Origin: Verrucomicrobiota bacterium
GTDB lineage: Bacteria > Pseudomonadota > Gammaproteobacteria > Coxiellales > Coxiellaceae
DNA length: 62,459 bases
Assembly (NCBI GenBank): GCA_013287435.1
Contig: JABDDU010000008.1
Location: 1 to 62,459 of the forward strand
Reading direction: 5' to 3'
Below are positions 23,698 to 34,068 of the stretch, piece after piece; positions within the stretch are counted from its first letter, which is position 1, and each line of letters opens with the position of its first letter. Both the position numbers and the translations under genes were made by a program. The notes under the pieces are model-generated. The model worked only from the letters and a program-made list of their open reading frames with translations. It was not told the origin of the DNA and searched no databases.

Positions 23698-24902
23698 TGA
23701 TACCGACCCTGCAACTCACTTATCATCGCCTATTGGATGCAGTGAATCTCAAACATCATCGCTTTTTATATCATCAATTCAGCCTGAAAGATCGCCTCAC
23801 GGGTTTGATTGGACCGCGCGGTGTCGGCAAAACAACCTTGTTACTGCAATACATTAAAAATCATTTAGATCCCTCGCGCGTATTTTATTTTTCTGCTGAC
23901 CATATTCATTTTGAAAACACGACATTATATGCGTTTATTGAAGAATGTTATCTGACGGATGGCATAGAAACTTTTTTTATCGATGAAATTCACAAATATA
24001 AAAATTGGAGCCAGGAGCTTAAAAATTTATATGATGGATTTCCAAAAATGAAAATTGTTTTTTCTGGTAGCTCGAGTTTAGATATCACAAAAGGCAGTTA
24101 TGATCTTTCTCGTCGAGCAAAAATATATTATTTACCTGGTATGTCGTTTCGCGAATATTTAAATATGACTCTATCAACACCGATTGAAAAAATTGATTTT
24201 CAGGAATTGATGAGGAATCATCAGCGCTATGATGGTTTATTAACGCGTATTCCAGGCATCAAAGGACATTTTAATCATTATCTGATGCACGGCGTCTATC
24301 CTTTTTATTGGGAAAATCCATTGTCTTATCATGAAAAATTATTAGAAGTGATTGATAAAACTATTTATGAAGATATCGCTCGTTTTTATCAATTAAACAC
24401 GGGGAATTTGCATCTTTTTAAAAAATTATTACATTTTCTTGCGAGCATTCCACCCGGTGAAATTAATGTGCATAGTCTAAGTCGAAATCTAACCATAGAT
24501 GATAAGACAACCTTAAATTATTTAACAAAATTGCAGGAAGTGGGATTGGTTCATTTAATTTTTCCAGCAGCAACCGGCAATGCCGGATTACAACGTCCTG
24601 AAAAAATTTTTTTAAACAATACCAATTTACAATATGCCATCGAAGGTCAGTTACCTAAAGAAATTCATGTGGGCACTGTGCGTGAATTATTTTTTGTCCA
24701 GGCATTGCGTGATGCCAATATTGTTTTGCATTACAGCAAAACCGGTGATTATGCAGTAAAAGATTTTACATTCGAAATTGGTGGAAAAAATAAAATCACC
24801 CAACAAATTGCTGGTGTTGATAAAAGTTTTTTAATCAAAGCCGACATTTTGATGAGTCGCAAACGTGAAATTCCGTTGATGTTGATGGGTTTTTTGTATT
24901 AA
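23697..24902 (+). CDS. AAA+ ATPase with DUF4143 domain
   Basis: A 401-residue P-loop ATPase of the AAA_14/DUF4143 type. Walker A is GLIGPRGVGKTTLLLQYI near residue 38, Walker B is TFFIDEIHKYKNW near 94, and the sensor-like stretch is IVFSGSSSLDITKGS near 116. A DUF4143 region occupies the C-terminal half, with a winged-helix-like segment (NVHSLSRNLTIDDKTTLNYL) and a degenerate nuclease-like motif (FTFEIGGKNK). These proteins are widespread and variable, sometimes discussed as mobile or defence-related; the real role is unknown. A second, distinct member lies at 60711-61823. Confidence 0.82.
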   Translation: MIPTLQLTYHRLLDAVNLKHHRFLYHQFSLKDRLTGLIGPRGVGKTTLLLQYIKNHLDPSRVFYFSADHIHFENTTLYAFIEECYLTDGIETFFIDEIHKYKNWSQELKNLYDGFPKMKIVFSGSSSLDITKGSYDLSRRAKIYYLPGMSFREYLNMTLSTPIEKIDFQELMRNHQRYDGLLTRIPGIKGHFNHYLMHGVYPFYWENPLSYHEKLLEVIDKTIYEDIARFYQLNTGNLHLFKKLLHFLASIPPGEINVHSLSRNLTIDDKTTLNYLTKLQEVGLVHLIFPAATGNAGLQRPEKIFLNNTNLQYAIEGQLPKEIHVGTVRELFFVQALRDANIVLHYSKTGDYAVKDFTFEIGGKNKITQQIAGVDKSFLIKADILMSRKREIPLMLMGFLY

Positions 24903-24910
24903 ATTATTCA

Positions 24911-26488
24911 CTACTCCCACTCAATCGTTGCAGGTGGTTTTTGTGAGATATCATAAACCACACGCGAAACGTGCGGTACTTCGTTTAAAATTTTATTGCT
25001 CACTGATGCTAAAAAAGCATGTGGCAATTCTGCCCATTCGGCGGTCATAAAATCCGTAGTGATCACAGCACGCAGAGCAATAATATATTCATAACAACGC
25101 GCATCGCCTTTCACACCGACTGATTTTACCGGTAAAAATACGGCAAATGCTTGCGCAATAGAGTCATATAAATTGTGATCGCGCAGGGCTTGAATAAAAA
25201 TCGCATCCGCTTCCTGTAATATCAAAACAAATTCTTTTTTGACTTCGCCTAAAATACGAATACCCAAACCCGCACCCGGAAAAGGATGACGATACACCAT
25301 GCCAGCTGGCAAACCGAGCTGAACACCCAGGGATCGTACTTCATCTTTAAATAATTCGCGCAATGGTTCGATTAATTCAAAACGCATATTGTCCGGCAAT
25401 CCGCCGACATTATGATGAGATTTAATGACGTGTGATGTACCTGCTGAAGCATGTCCTGATTCAATCACGTCAGGATAAATTGTGCCTTGCGCTAAAAATT
25501 TGACGCCTGATAATTTTTCAGATTCTTTTTCAAAAATTTCTATAAATAAATTACCGATAATTTTTCTTTTTTCTTCAGGATCAGCCCTATTTTTTAATTT
25601 TTCAAAAAATAAATCTTCGGCGTTAACGCGAATGACTTTCACCCCTAAATGATCGGCAAACACTTGCATCACATGATCGCCTTCGTTTTTACGCATCAAA
25701 CCCGTATCCACGAATACACAAATTAATTGATCACCAATCGCTTCGTGTAACAATGCCGCTAAAACAGAGGAATCCACACCGCCTGATAATGCCAATAATA
25801 CTTTTTCTGATTTAACTTGGCTGCGAATTTTTTCAATGCTTTCATGAATAATATTTTTGGTTGTCCAATGGGATTCGCAATGACAAATATTTTTTACAAA
25901 ATTTTCTAAAATTATTTTTCCATTTTTCGTGTGTGTGACTTCAGGGTGAAATTGAACGGCGTAAAATTGTTTTTCAAGATTTGACATGGCGGCAATCGGT
26001 GCATTATTGGTTTTTGCAATACTATTAAATCCATTGGGTAATTGCGTGACGTGATCGCCGTGGCTCATCCAGACTTGTGCACGCTCGCTAACGCGCGCGT
26101 CTCCCTGTATGGTTTCGTGATTAAACAAAGGATTCAACAAATCCATTTCACAGTCTGCAAAACCAAATTCGCGTTTGCAGCTCAACTCTACTTTTCCGCC
26201 GAGTTGTTGCGCCATCGTTTGCATACCATAACAAATTCCTAAAACAGGGACGCCTAATTTAAAAATAATATCCGGTGCGCGCAATGTACTTTGATCAATA
26301 ACCGTTTCAGGTCCGCCCGATAAAATAATGCCATTAGGATTAAATTTTTTAATGATTTCATCTGAAACAGTCGGATGCATTAATTCGCAATACACTCCCA
26401 ATTCTCGCACTCGCCGCGCGATTAACTGCGCGTATTGGGAGCCGAAATCGAGGATTAAAATGCGATGGTGATGAATGTTTGTGTGCAT
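24911..26488 (-). CDS. guaA: GMP synthase (glutamine-hydrolysing)
   Basis: Converts XMP to GMP with ATP and glutamine; 525 residues, as in E. coli. The N-terminal class I glutaminase has nucleophile cysteine in [15 protein letters not shown] near residue 85 and the His/Glu pair in QFHPEVTHT near 175. The ATP-pyrophosphatase P-loop is [16 protein letters not shown] near 233, and the C-terminal dimerisation domain ends [11 protein letters not shown]. It is the third of three minus-strand genes guaB, kinase, guaA. The 139-bp gap before it suggests it may have its own promoter. Confidence 0.97.
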   Translation of the reverse strand: MHTNIHHHRILILDFGSQYAQLIARRVRELGVYCELMHPTVSDEIIKKFNPNGIILSGGPETVIDQSTLRAPDIIFKLGVPVLGICYGMQTMAQQLGGKVELSCKREFGFADCEMDLLNPLFNHETIQGDARVSERAQVWMSHGDHVTQLPNGFNSIAKTNNAPIAAMSNLEKQFYAVQFHPEVTHTKNGKIILENFVKNICHCESHWTTKNIIHESIEKIRSQVKSEKVLLALSGGVDSSVLAALLHEAIGDQLICVFVDTGLMRKNEGDHVMQVFADHLGVKVIRVNAEDLFFEKLKNRADPEEKRKIIGNLFIEIFEKESEKLSGVKFLAQGTIYPDVIESGHASAGTSHVIKSHHNVGGLPDNMRFELIEPLRELFKDEVRSLGVQLGLPAGMVYRHPFPGAGLGIRILGEVKKEFVLILQEADAIFIQALRDHNLYDSIAQAFAVFLPVKSVGVKGDARCYEYIIALRAVITTDFMTAEWAELPHAFLASVSNKILNEVPHVSRVVYDISQKPPATIEWE

Positions 26489-26627
26489 AATTGAAGGTCG
26501 TAAAAATTCAAAAACTGATTGAAAAAGTCCTTTCTTTTTTGCAGTCCAGATTGAAAAAAGGATACTCTTTTGTAGGTAAAAAACAAGGTGAATGATTTAA
26601 CAAACTGTGATGCATGTGCCAACGAGA

Positions 26628-28598
26628 TCAATTTAATGCCGCACCGAAAGTTACATTCGTCGCACTGGCAACGCTGCCGTTAGGAGGATTGAGCACAGCA
26701 GAATGATCACTCGCAGCAGTTTTTCCAAACAATGATGGTGACCCAGGTCTTGATTGCGCGGACTCCTTATCAACACGACTGGCAGTGTGTTTGTTCACCT
26801 CAACCAAGATGAGCTCGTCAAGTTTAGCGGATATTTTTCTGTGGAATATAGTGTCTGTATTTTCTTTTGCTTCTGCTTTTCCTGCTTTTGCTTTTGCTTT
26901 TGCTTTTTCTTCTTCTAACGATATTAAACCGTTTAATGGTGATGTTATGTTTGTTATGGATGTGGTTAATTGATCTTCAGATAACCCAAGTCTGCATAAC
27001 GTTTCAAAAAAAATGAGGCATTTTTCTGCTGTATCCATTAAAAAATATGTTTGCTCTAAGTGTTTATTCAAAAACTCAAATAAACAAGCAGAAGCGGTAT
27101 GTTTTTGAATCTCACTCAACCTGTTTATTATGTCGCCAGTGATTATTGAGCTGTCGGGAGTTGTGCTTGGATCAAGGGAATATTGACGAATACATAAATA
27201 GAGATATACAGCGGCATTCGCGGACAACAGAACAGCATAGTCTTGAAGCAAATTATCAATCAGGACGGTTTGTTGAGAATTCGTGCGTAAATACTCGAAT
27301 AAATGAACGATTAAAAAAACTTGCACACAGTGTAAATGTAATCTGTAAGATGTTACGACGCGTGAAAAATCAAGTAATGCTTTATCATCTCGTAAAAAAA
27401 ATTCTGTTGATACTTGTTTGACTATTACACCAAAAGCATATATATCGGTTCTGGCAGAATAAGGGATAGACTCGCCTGATGACCGAATAATTTCAGGTGC
27501 TGCATAGGGCTTTGTGCCTAAGAGTGTCTCATTCCATTTGATTTTGCCTGGATCGGTTGGATTCATGCGGGTAGCAAACCCAAAATCAGCAATAACAACA
27601 GCCCTTACTTGTTTGGTGATTGGATCGATATCAACAAGAATATTCGGTGGTTTGATATCACGGTGTATCACACCTTTTGTATGCATACCATCAATCGCCC
27701 TAGCAATTTTAATTAATGCATCCAGTATACTCGCGCGAATGTTTACAATAAGAGAGTTTGAGCCCTCTGATTGCGAGTGTATTATAGTCTTCAGCTTACT
27801 TTTTTGTTCGATACAGTATTTAAGAAAATCCATTGGTATATATGGCAAAACTTGTATAGGCCAGGCTCTAGCTCCATCTCGAGATATTTTAGTTCCGTCA
27901 GTAAGTAAAAAATCCATACTTTTAGCGATATCACATTCAACTTGATAGCCATCGTTAAATTGTTGTCGTCTTTGATGGTGTTTATACGGCATTCGGATTG
28001 CAACCTGCTTACCATCCCTATCTATAGCTACTTTTACCTTCGCCTCACTCCCGCTTTTTTCCCAACCAGGTATTGCCAATGCATATATAACATCGTTTAT
28101 TTTAATAAAGTGATGTTTGAGCAATACTTCTTGATTGGCGATTGTTACTGTCTTGTAACACTTATGACGATGTCGTAGTTTTCTTTCAGAATCAATGCGG
28201 CGCTGCCACTCACTTTTTCCTAATGGCATTTCAAAAAAGTGTTGTTGTGCAGCATCCCATTCACGCAGAGTAATACCTTCTGTTTTTTCATAAATTAGAA
28301 TCAACTCTTGCGTGATGTTTGAAATGGCAAATAGCTGCATACCGACAGCAAGAAATGTATGTGTGAACGTTATACAACCACGACCATCATGATCATATTC
28401 AACGGGAACTTCGGAGGTTGTATAACAAGATAATTTTGTGCCATCAGGTTTACCCGCTAGTTGTTGTGATGCATACTCCCACTCCTCATGCGTTACCTGC
28501 AATGCAGCCTCTTCGCTAACAAGGTTCCTGGAATCTGCAAATAATACAACCTGTTCGTTTGCTTTATTTACAACAGTATTTTCTTCGCCTGTTCTCAT
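26628..28598 (-). CDS. Eukaryotic-like Ser/Thr protein kinase lying between guaB and guaA
   Basis: A 656-residue protein whose kinase domain occupies about residues 190-420. The catalytic loop is HRDIKPPNIL (312-321), then IADFGFATRM with D338, GTKPYAAPEII (361-371) and TDIYAFGVIV with D385. The expected ATP-binding lysine position reads V-A-I-R (R202), a conservative change; nearby K206 may substitute. The first 190 residues have no recognised domain. The C-terminus carries an AKAKAKAGKAEAK stretch encoded by GCTTTT-type repeats. There is no transmembrane segment. A strong GGAGG site precedes the start. It is a possible secreted effector, and its place in the gua cluster is unusual. Confidence 0.82.
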   Translation of the reverse strand: MRTGEENTVVNKANEQVVLFADSRNLVSEEAALQVTHEEWEYASQQLAGKPDGTKLSCYTTSEVPVEYDHDGRGCITFTHTFLAVGMQLFAISNITQELILIYEKTEGITLREWDAAQQHFFEMPLGKSEWQRRIDSERKLRHRHKCYKTVTIANQEVLLKHHFIKINDVIYALAIPGWEKSGSEAKVKVAIDRDGKQVAIRMPYKHHQRRQQFNDGYQVECDIAKSMDFLLTDGTKISRDGARAWPIQVLPYIPMDFLKYCIEQKSKLKTIIHSQSEGSNSLIVNIRASILDALIKIARAIDGMHTKGVIHRDIKPPNILVDIDPITKQVRAVVIADFGFATRMNPTDPGKIKWNETLLGTKPYAAPEIIRSSGESIPYSARTDIYAFGVIVKQVSTEFFLRDDKALLDFSRVVTSYRLHLHCVQVFLIVHLFEYLRTNSQQTVLIDNLLQDYAVLLSANAAVYLYLCIRQYSLDPSTTPDSSIITGDIINRLSEIQKHTASACLFEFLNKHLEQTYFLMDTAEKCLIFFETLCRLGLSEDQLTTSITNITSPLNGLISLEEEKAKAKAKAGKAEAKENTDTIFHRKISAKLDELILVEVNKHTASRVDKESAQSRPGSPSLFGKTAASDHSAVLNPPNGSVASATNVTFGAALN

Positions 28599-28672
28599 AT
28601 AAAAAATTACCTCCGGTATTGCTCGATGTTTAATTTTTTACTGTCAAGATTCTTAGAGCCTTATATGGACTC

Positions 28673-30139
28673 TTAACTCTCCCTCGAATAATTCGGCGCT
28701 TCTTTGGTAATCTGCACATCATGCACATGACTTTCACGCACGCCAGCATTGGTAATTCGCACAAATTCAGCCTGTTTTTGCATGTTTTCAATCGTAGCTG
28801 CACCGACATACCCCATACACGAACGTAATCCACCGATTAATTGATGCAACACATTGCGCAATGATCCTTTGTACGACACACGGCCTTCAATGCCTTCAGG
28901 CACATATTTTCCAACCGAATCATCTTGTTTTTCTTGAAAATAACGATCATGCGAACCTTCAGACATAGCGCCCACAGAACCCATGCCGCGATACGCTTTG
29001 TACGATCGGCCTTGATATAAAACCACTTCGCCAGGCGCTTCTTCAGTGCCTGCAAATAATCCACCGATCATCACGCACGATGCGCCGGCTGCAATCGCTT
29101 TGCATACATCACCTGAATAACGAATACCGCCGTCCGCAATCACCGGAATATTTTTTTTGGAAACTGCTTTAACGACATCAGCAATGGCTGTAATTTGCGG
29201 GACACCAATGCCAGCCACAATGCGCGTTGTGCAAATCGATCCAGGACCCATACCCACTTTAATCGCATCAACTCCCGCTTCAACTAATGCAATGGCTGCA
29301 TCAGCGGTTGCAATATTTCCACCCATGATTGCTTGATCAGGATAATTTTTCCTAATCCATTTAATCGTCTCAATCACTCCTTTTGAATGACCGTGTGCTG
29401 TGTCAACCACAATAATATCCACGTTTTCTGCCTGTAAAGCAGCAACGCGATCCATCGTATCTTTTCCAGTACTCACCGCAGCGCCTACACGCAATTGTCC
29501 GTTTTCATTTTTTGTCGCCAGTGGTTTTGTTTGTGATTTTAAAATATCTTTGACGGTATACATGCCGCGTAATTCAAATGCATCATTCACAATTAATATT
29601 TTTTCAACACGATGTTGACGAAACAGTGTCATAACGGAATCACGCGAAGCACCTTCTTTTACTGTGATTAAACGCTCTTTTTTCGTCATCACATTCGCAA
29701 CCACATTATCAAAATTGGTTTCGAAACGAATATCGCGACTCGTCACAATGCCGACCAGTTTTTTTCCTTGAACGACTGGCATACCAGAAATATTGTTTTT
29801 CTCGGTGATTTCGATCAATTCACGAATCGTTGTATTGGGTGAGACAGTGATGGGATCTTTTACAACGCCGCTTTCAAATTTTTTCACTTTTCGCACTTCG
29901 CGGGCTTGTGCTTCAATCGACATGTTTTTATGCAAAATTCCCAAACCACCTTCTTCAGCAATACACACCGCTAAACGATGTTCAGTGACAGTGTCCATTG
30001 CAGCGGAAAGAATGGGGATGTTCAGTTCAATATCACGGGTTAAATGGGTTTTTAGCGAGGCGTCTTTAGGCAATATTTCAGAATATTTTGGGATTAGTAG
30101 TACATCATCGAATGTCAGTGCATCTTGTACAATTTGCAT
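28673..30139 (-). CDS. guaB: IMP dehydrogenase
   Basis: NAD-dependent oxidation of IMP to XMP, the committed step to GMP; 488 residues, the same as E. coli. The barrel is interrupted at about 95-200 by two CBS domains ([19 protein letters not shown], then [14 protein letters not shown]). The catalytic loop [18 protein letters not shown] holds the active-site cysteine near residue 304. The flap region [20 protein letters not shown] and the end [11 protein letters not shown] are intact. GAGGTAG before ATG sets the start. No purine riboswitch-like fold was noticed in the 77-bp leader. Confidence 0.97.
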   Translation of the reverse strand: MQIVQDALTFDDVLLIPKYSEILPKDASLKTHLTRDIELNIPILSAAMDTVTEHRLAVCIAEEGGLGILHKNMSIEAQAREVRKVKKFESGVVKDPITVSPNTTIRELIEITEKNNISGMPVVQGKKLVGIVTSRDIRFETNFDNVVANVMTKKERLITVKEGASRDSVMTLFRQHRVEKILIVNDAFELRGMYTVKDILKSQTKPLATKNENGQLRVGAAVSTGKDTMDRVAALQAENVDIIVVDTAHGHSKGVIETIKWIRKNYPDQAIMGGNIATADAAIALVEAGVDAIKVGMGPGSICTTRIVAGIGVPQITAIADVVKAVSKKNIPVIADGGIRYSGDVCKAIAAGASCVMIGGLFAGTEEAPGEVVLYQGRSYKAYRGMGSVGAMSEGSHDRYFQEKQDDSVGKYVPEGIEGRVSYKGSLRNVLHQLIGGLRSCMGYVGAATIENMQKQAEFVRITNAGVRESHVHDVQITKEAPNYSRES

Positions 30140-30216
30140 TTACTACCTCATTTTTCTGCTAACCTCATTACCTAGTAAGTGCAGATCATTGTAGCGTAAA
30201 ACAAGATCAAAAACTA

Positions 30217-30762
30217 TTACAACATGCCCAACTCCAATTTCGCGACATCCGACATCCTGCTTTGATCCCATGGCGGATCGAATACAATTTCAATTTCTGC
30301 ATTTTTAATGCTGGGAATGGCGAGTATTTTTTGTTTCGCATCATGCGCAATCACAGGACCCATACCACAACCAGGTGCTGTTAACGTCATTTCAATTTTA
30401 ACGAAATAGCCGGTATTGTCTTTTAAATCTGGCTGAATAGTGCATTGATAAACCAATCCCAGATCAACAATATTGACCGGAATTTCAGGGTCATAAACTG
30501 ATTTTAATTGTGACCAAACTTGATCTTCAATCGTAGCATTTTGTGGCAATTCTGATAACGGATTGGTCGGTATTTTTCCTAACGCATCGCCATCTTTTCC
30601 ATCGATACGTGCAAGATTACCGTATACAGCAACCGTGTAACTATTTCCCAATGATTGCGTGATGGTTACTTCCGTGTCGACGTGTAGCATAATACGCGCG
30701 CCGGATGGCACAAGTAATGCAGAACAATCGCGGGATAAAATAATAATCTCTTTATCAGACAT
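30217..30762 (-). CDS. sufT: SufT-type Fe-S assembly protein (DUF59/MIP18)
   Basis: A 181-residue protein with an N-terminal region (SRDCSALLVPSGARIMLHVD) followed by the MIP18/DUF59 domain: YDPEIPVNIVDLGLVYQCTI and MTLTAPGCGMGPVIAHDAKQ. The layout is that of SufT, an auxiliary factor for Fe-S maturation under high demand. The start is ATG 30762 with GGAG nine bases upstream; it overlaps the A-type carrier gene by 8 bp. It is the last gene of the suf group, consistent with a late accessory role. The conserved cysteine (PGC) is present. Confidence 0.88.
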   Translation of the reverse strand: MSDKEIIILSRDCSALLVPSGARIMLHVDTEVTITQSLGNSYTVAVYGNLARIDGKDGDALGKIPTNPLSELPQNATIEDQVWSQLKSVYDPEIPVNIVDLGLVYQCTIQPDLKDNTGYFVKIEMTLTAPGCGMGPVIAHDAKQKILAIPSIKNAEIEIVFDPPWDQSRMSDVAKLELGML

Positions 30763-31078
30763 TGAAACTTTCTCCACACCCACAAACACCCGCTGCATTC
30801 GGATTTTGAAATTCCAACTGCGACACCCCTAAACTTTTTTTCACATAATCAACGACAGTGCCTTTAATGAATGGTGCAGCAGTTTGATCAACATAAATTA
30901 ATATAGTTGATTCTGATAATTCAATATCAGAATCTTTTTTTGCATGAACAATTTCCGGCACGTACATAAAACCAGAACAACCCGTTTTTTTAATAGACAA
31001 ACGAAAAGCAGCATTTTTACCTTTTTTTTCAAGCATATTCTTAATATGCTTCATTGCAGATTCTGTGAGTGTGATCAT
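30755..31078 (-). CDS. sufA: A-type Fe-S carrier (SufA/IscA/ErpA family)
   Basis: 107 residues from ATG 31078, a typical A-type carrier length. The three cluster-binding cysteines are visible: C in KKTGCSGFMYVPEIV and two in GVCGCGESF at the end. The start codon overlaps the sufU stop as ATGA (31075-31078), implying tight coupling. It receives Fe-S clusters from the SufBCD scaffold and passes them to apoproteins. The choice among sufA, iscA and erpA is made from its position in the suf operon, not from diagnostic residues. Confidence 0.9.
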   Translation of the reverse strand: MITLTESAMKHIKNMLEKKGKNAAFRLSIKKTGCSGFMYVPEIVHAKKDSDIELSESTILIYVDQTAAPFIKGTVVDYVKKSLGVSQLEFQNPNAAGVCGCGESFNV

Positions 31079-31497
31079 AATGCAATAGTCTCCATCATTG
31101 TATGCCATGCCAATGTGGCACATTTTACCCGTGCCGGATATTCAGAAACCCCTTTTAAAACCGCCAATTTTCCCAATAAATTAAGATGAGTGTCTGTTCC
31201 CGTTGTTACCAACAAATGAAAGGCATCAAATATTTTTTTTACCTCTGAAAAATTTTTTCCTTTTACATTTTCAGTCATCAGTGATGCGGATGCCATTGAG
31301 ATTGCGCAACCCGATCCTTGAAAACTCGCATCCACAATATTGTCATTATTTATTTTTAAAAATAAGGTAACGCGATCGCCGCATAACGGATTAAAACCTT
31401 CTTTTGTCATACTGGCATTTTCCATACAGGTAAAATTGCGCGGATGACGACCGTGGTCGATGATTAATTCTTGATATAACTCTCGTAAATCGGACAT
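31075..31497 (-). CDS. sufU: SufU-type scaffold / sulfur-transfer protein
   Basis: 140 residues in the IscU-like fold. The ligand cysteines are C in NPLCGDRVTL, C in GSGCAISMASASLM and C in ARVKCATLAWH. The GVSEYPARVKCATLAW end and the insertion between the second and third cysteines are of the SufU type known best from Bacillus, where a zinc-bound SufU accepts sulfur from SufS. In E. coli the equivalent partner is SufE, which is not found here. It lies 6 bp after sufS, so SufS-SufU is the predicted pair. Confidence 0.9.
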   Translation of the reverse strand: MSDLRELYQELIIDHGRHPRNFTCMENASMTKEGFNPLCGDRVTLFLKINNDNIVDASFQGSGCAISMASASLMTENVKGKNFSEVKKIFDAFHLLVTTGTDTHLNLLGKLAVLKGVSEYPARVKCATLAWHTMMETIAL

Positions 31498-31503
31498 AAA
31501 ATA

Positions 31504-32727
31504 TCACTCACTGACGCACGCGACTCCTGTCACGTTCACGTCAAAAATATTTCTCACATTTTTCAAACCAATAATCAATTTATCAGTATCACTAAAATCA
31601 TTATAAATCCCAAAAGATACGCGCGTTAAAGCGGGAACACCCAAATAATCCATCAACGGCATCGCACAATGATGACCCGCGCGCACGGCTATATTTGATT
31701 GATCTAAAATCGTGGCCACATCGTGTGCATGGGCGCAATCCAGGGTAAATGAAATCACGGCGGATTTATGATTGGATGTTCCATAAATTTTTAAGCCATC
31801 AATAGCAGATAATTTTTGTGTTGCATACATTAATAATTTATTTTCGTGTAATTGAATTTTTTCAAATCCGATTTTTTTCACATAATCAATCGCAGCACCT
31901 AAACCTATCACGCCAGCGATATTGGGCGTTCCCGCTTCGAATTTATACGGCAACACCGTAAATTCTGTTTTTTCAAATGTCACCTGACGAATCATGGTTC
32001 CGCCAGTTTGATACGGCGGCATTTTTTCCAGATAGCTTGTTTTTCCATATAAAATACCGACACCCGAAGGGCCATATAATTTATGGGCAGAAAACGCATA
32101 AAAATCGCAATCTAAATCTTGCACATCAACAGGAATATGCGCAATCGCTTGCGCACCGTCTAATAAAACAGGAATATTTTTTTCATGCGCCAACGCAATT
32201 ATTTTTTTAATGGGATTAATGGTGCCTAGTACGTTTGAACTGTGAGCCAACGCGACCATTTTTGTTTTTTCACTCAAAGCGTTTTGATAAAAATCAACAT
32301 CCAATTCGCCGCAATGATTTAACGGAATAATTTTTAAAGTGGCACCGACACGTTCACAGACTTGCTGCCAGGGTACAATATTAGAATGATGCTCCATGAC
32401 AGATAAAATAATCTCATCGCCCGCTTTGATATGTGATAAACCAAAAGACTGTGCAACTAAATTAATGGATTCTGTTGTACCCTTCGTAAAAATAATTTCG
32501 TGGGGATGTTTGGCATGGATAAAATCCGCCGCTTTTTGCCTAACGTTTTCATAAGCAACTGTTGCCGATTCACTTAATTGATAAATACCTCGGTGCACAT
32601 TAGCATAATTATTTTCATAGAAATGAGTTTCCGCATCAATAACGCAAGCCGGTTTTTGCGTGGTTGAGGCGCTGTCTAAATAAACCAGCGAAGGATTGTT
32701 TCTAAAGAGGGGGAAATCTAATTTCAT
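31504..32727 (-). CDS. sufS: Cysteine desulfurase
   Basis: PLP-dependent group II desulfurase (407 residues) that mobilises sulfur from cysteine to a persulfide. The N-terminal YLDSASTTQKP, the PLP lysine in FYAFSAHKLYGPSGVGILYG near residue 225, and the catalytic cysteine in AVRAGHHCAMPLMDYLG near 360 are all present. The short, ordered cysteine loop is that of SufS rather than IscS. The start overlaps the sufD end by 26 bp. It works with SufU, the next gene. Confidence 0.95.
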   Translation of the reverse strand: MKLDFPLFRNNPSLVYLDSASTTQKPACVIDAETHFYENNYANVHRGIYQLSESATVAYENVRQKAADFIHAKHPHEIIFTKGTTESINLVAQSFGLSHIKAGDEIILSVMEHHSNIVPWQQVCERVGATLKIIPLNHCGELDVDFYQNALSEKTKMVALAHSSNVLGTINPIKKIIALAHEKNIPVLLDGAQAIAHIPVDVQDLDCDFYAFSAHKLYGPSGVGILYGKTSYLEKMPPYQTGGTMIRQVTFEKTEFTVLPYKFEAGTPNIAGVIGLGAAIDYVKKIGFEKIQLHENKLLMYATQKLSAIDGLKIYGTSNHKSAVISFTLDCAHAHDVATILDQSNIAVRAGHHCAMPLMDYLGVPALTRVSFGIYNDFSDTDKLIIGLKNVRNIFDVNVTGVACVSE

Positions 32728-33319
32728 CTATAAACGCCTGTACTAATATTTCACGCGCGCGATTTTCATCAATGCCGCGTGAACGCAAATAAAATAAAGC
32801 ATCTTGATCCAAGAAGCCTACCGTTGCCCCATGCGAACACTTCACATCATCCGCATAAATTTCCAGCGTTGGTTTCGTATTAATATCTGCATTATCCGAC
32901 AATAATAAATTTTTATTAGATAACTGTGCATTGGTTTTTTGTGCATTGGGATGCACAATAATTTTTCCTTCAAATATTGCTTTTGAAGCATCCTCTAATA
33001 CACCCCTCCAGATCTGTTTGCTTTCACACTGCGGTACTAAATGATTAATGGTTGTTTTGATATCGGCAAATTGATTATCCCGAAGTTGATATAGGCCGTA
33101 AATGTGTAGCACAGCATTGATAGCGGAAAAATTCACTTCGATAGTATATTTTTTTTTCGAAACATTTTCTGGGAAATTAAAATGAAGCGTTGTCATAGAA
33201 TCTTTTTCTGGTTCGATAATGCAATCAATAACATCATCCGTTTCGCGCACAGTCACACAGTCTGTACCACTACACAGAAAACCTGGCGTTAAAACACGCA
33301 AATTGTTAGAGGATGCCAT
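32702..33319 (-). CDS. sufD: SufD, short form lacking the N-terminal half
   Basis: SUF scaffold subunit that pairs with SufB. Only about 205 residues are encoded, against about 420 in E. coli. What remains is the beta-helical core and C-terminal end: LEIYADDVKCSHGATVGFLD near residue 165, then DALFYLRSRGIDENRAREIL. The core cluster-region histidine (C-S-H-G-A) is kept. The N-terminal helical domain is missing, and no stop-interrupted remnant is seen because sufC abuts directly (the genes overlap by 14 bp). Short SufD proteins may be normal in this lineage. The start is one of three close ATGs (33319 or 33325 preferred). Confidence 0.85.
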   Translation of the reverse strand: MASSNNLRVLTPGFLCSGTDCVTVRETDDVIDCIIEPEKDSMTTLHFNFPENVSKKKYTIEVNFSAINAVLHIYGLYQLRDNQFADIKTTINHLVPQCESKQIWRGVLEDASKAIFEGKIIVHPNAQKTNAQLSNKNLLLSDNADINTKPTLEIYADDVKCSHGATVGFLDQDALFYLRSRGIDENRAREILVQAFIDEIRFPPL

Positions 33320-34040
33320 AACCATTTTTCTCAATCTCTAGTGCTAATTGTTTATCACCTGACTTTACAATTTTTCCACCCGATAAGATGTGCACGAAAT
33401 CAGGCGATACGTAATTTAATAGGCGTTGATAGTGGGTGATTACTAAAATGGCTCGTTCATCGTGTCGTAATTGATTAATGCCCTTTGCAATAACCTGCAA
33501 AGCATCTACATCTAAACCCGAATCCGTTTCATCGCAAATGGCCAATTTTGGCTGTAATAATAACATTTGCAAAATTTCATTTCGTTTTTTCTCTCCACCT
33601 GAAAATCCAGCATTGACCGCACGATGTAAAAATTTTTCATCCATGCCAATGTCAGGCAAATAACTTTTAATGAATTGCATAAATTCAAATGCATCCAGTT
33701 CTGATTCGCCGCGTGATTTTCGAATGCTGTTAAGTGCCGTTTTTAAAAAATAAGCATTATTCACGCCAGGTATTTCAACAGGATATTGCATCGCCAAAAA
33801 AATGCCGGCTAATGCGCGTTCCTCAACAGATAAATCTAATAAATTTTTTCCGAAAAATACTATTTCGCCTTGGGTTACTGTATATCCATCACGTCCCGCT
33901 AAAATATTCGATAACGTTGTTTTGCCTGAGCCATTCGGTCCCATAATTGCATGCACTTCGCCGGCATTAATAGTTAAATCAATACCGTTGAGAATTTTTG
34001 TGTCGCCGATGGTGGCGTGAATATTTCGTATTTCTAACAT
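33306..34040 (-). CDS. sufC: SUF system ATPase
   Basis: ABC-type ATPase (244 residues) that drives conformational change in the SufBCD complex; there is no membrane domain. Walker A is AIMGPNGSGKTTLSNIL near residue 31. The SufC-specific signature is NAGFSGGEKKRNEILQMLLL near 142, Walker B is LAICDETDSGLDVDAL near 165, and the H-loop is VITHYQRLL. It is separated from sufB by a 156-bp tandem-repeat element, and overlaps sufD. Confidence 0.96.
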   Translation of the reverse strand: MLEIRNIHATIGDTKILNGIDLTINAGEVHAIMGPNGSGKTTLSNILAGRDGYTVTQGEIVFFGKNLLDLSVEERALAGIFLAMQYPVEIPGVNNAYFLKTALNSIRKSRGESELDAFEFMQFIKSYLPDIGMDEKFLHRAVNAGFSGGEKKRNEILQMLLLQPKLAICDETDSGLDVDALQVIAKGINQLRHDERAILVITHYQRLLNYVSPDFVHILSGGKIVKSGDKQLALEIEKNGYGIL

Positions 34041-34068
34041 AGTATTTATCGCTCTTTTTTCTGTAATA

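Noticed and set aside
30140-30216. Purine riboswitch upstream of guaB
   Set aside because: The 77-bp leader is short and I see no three-stem purine aptamer pattern.
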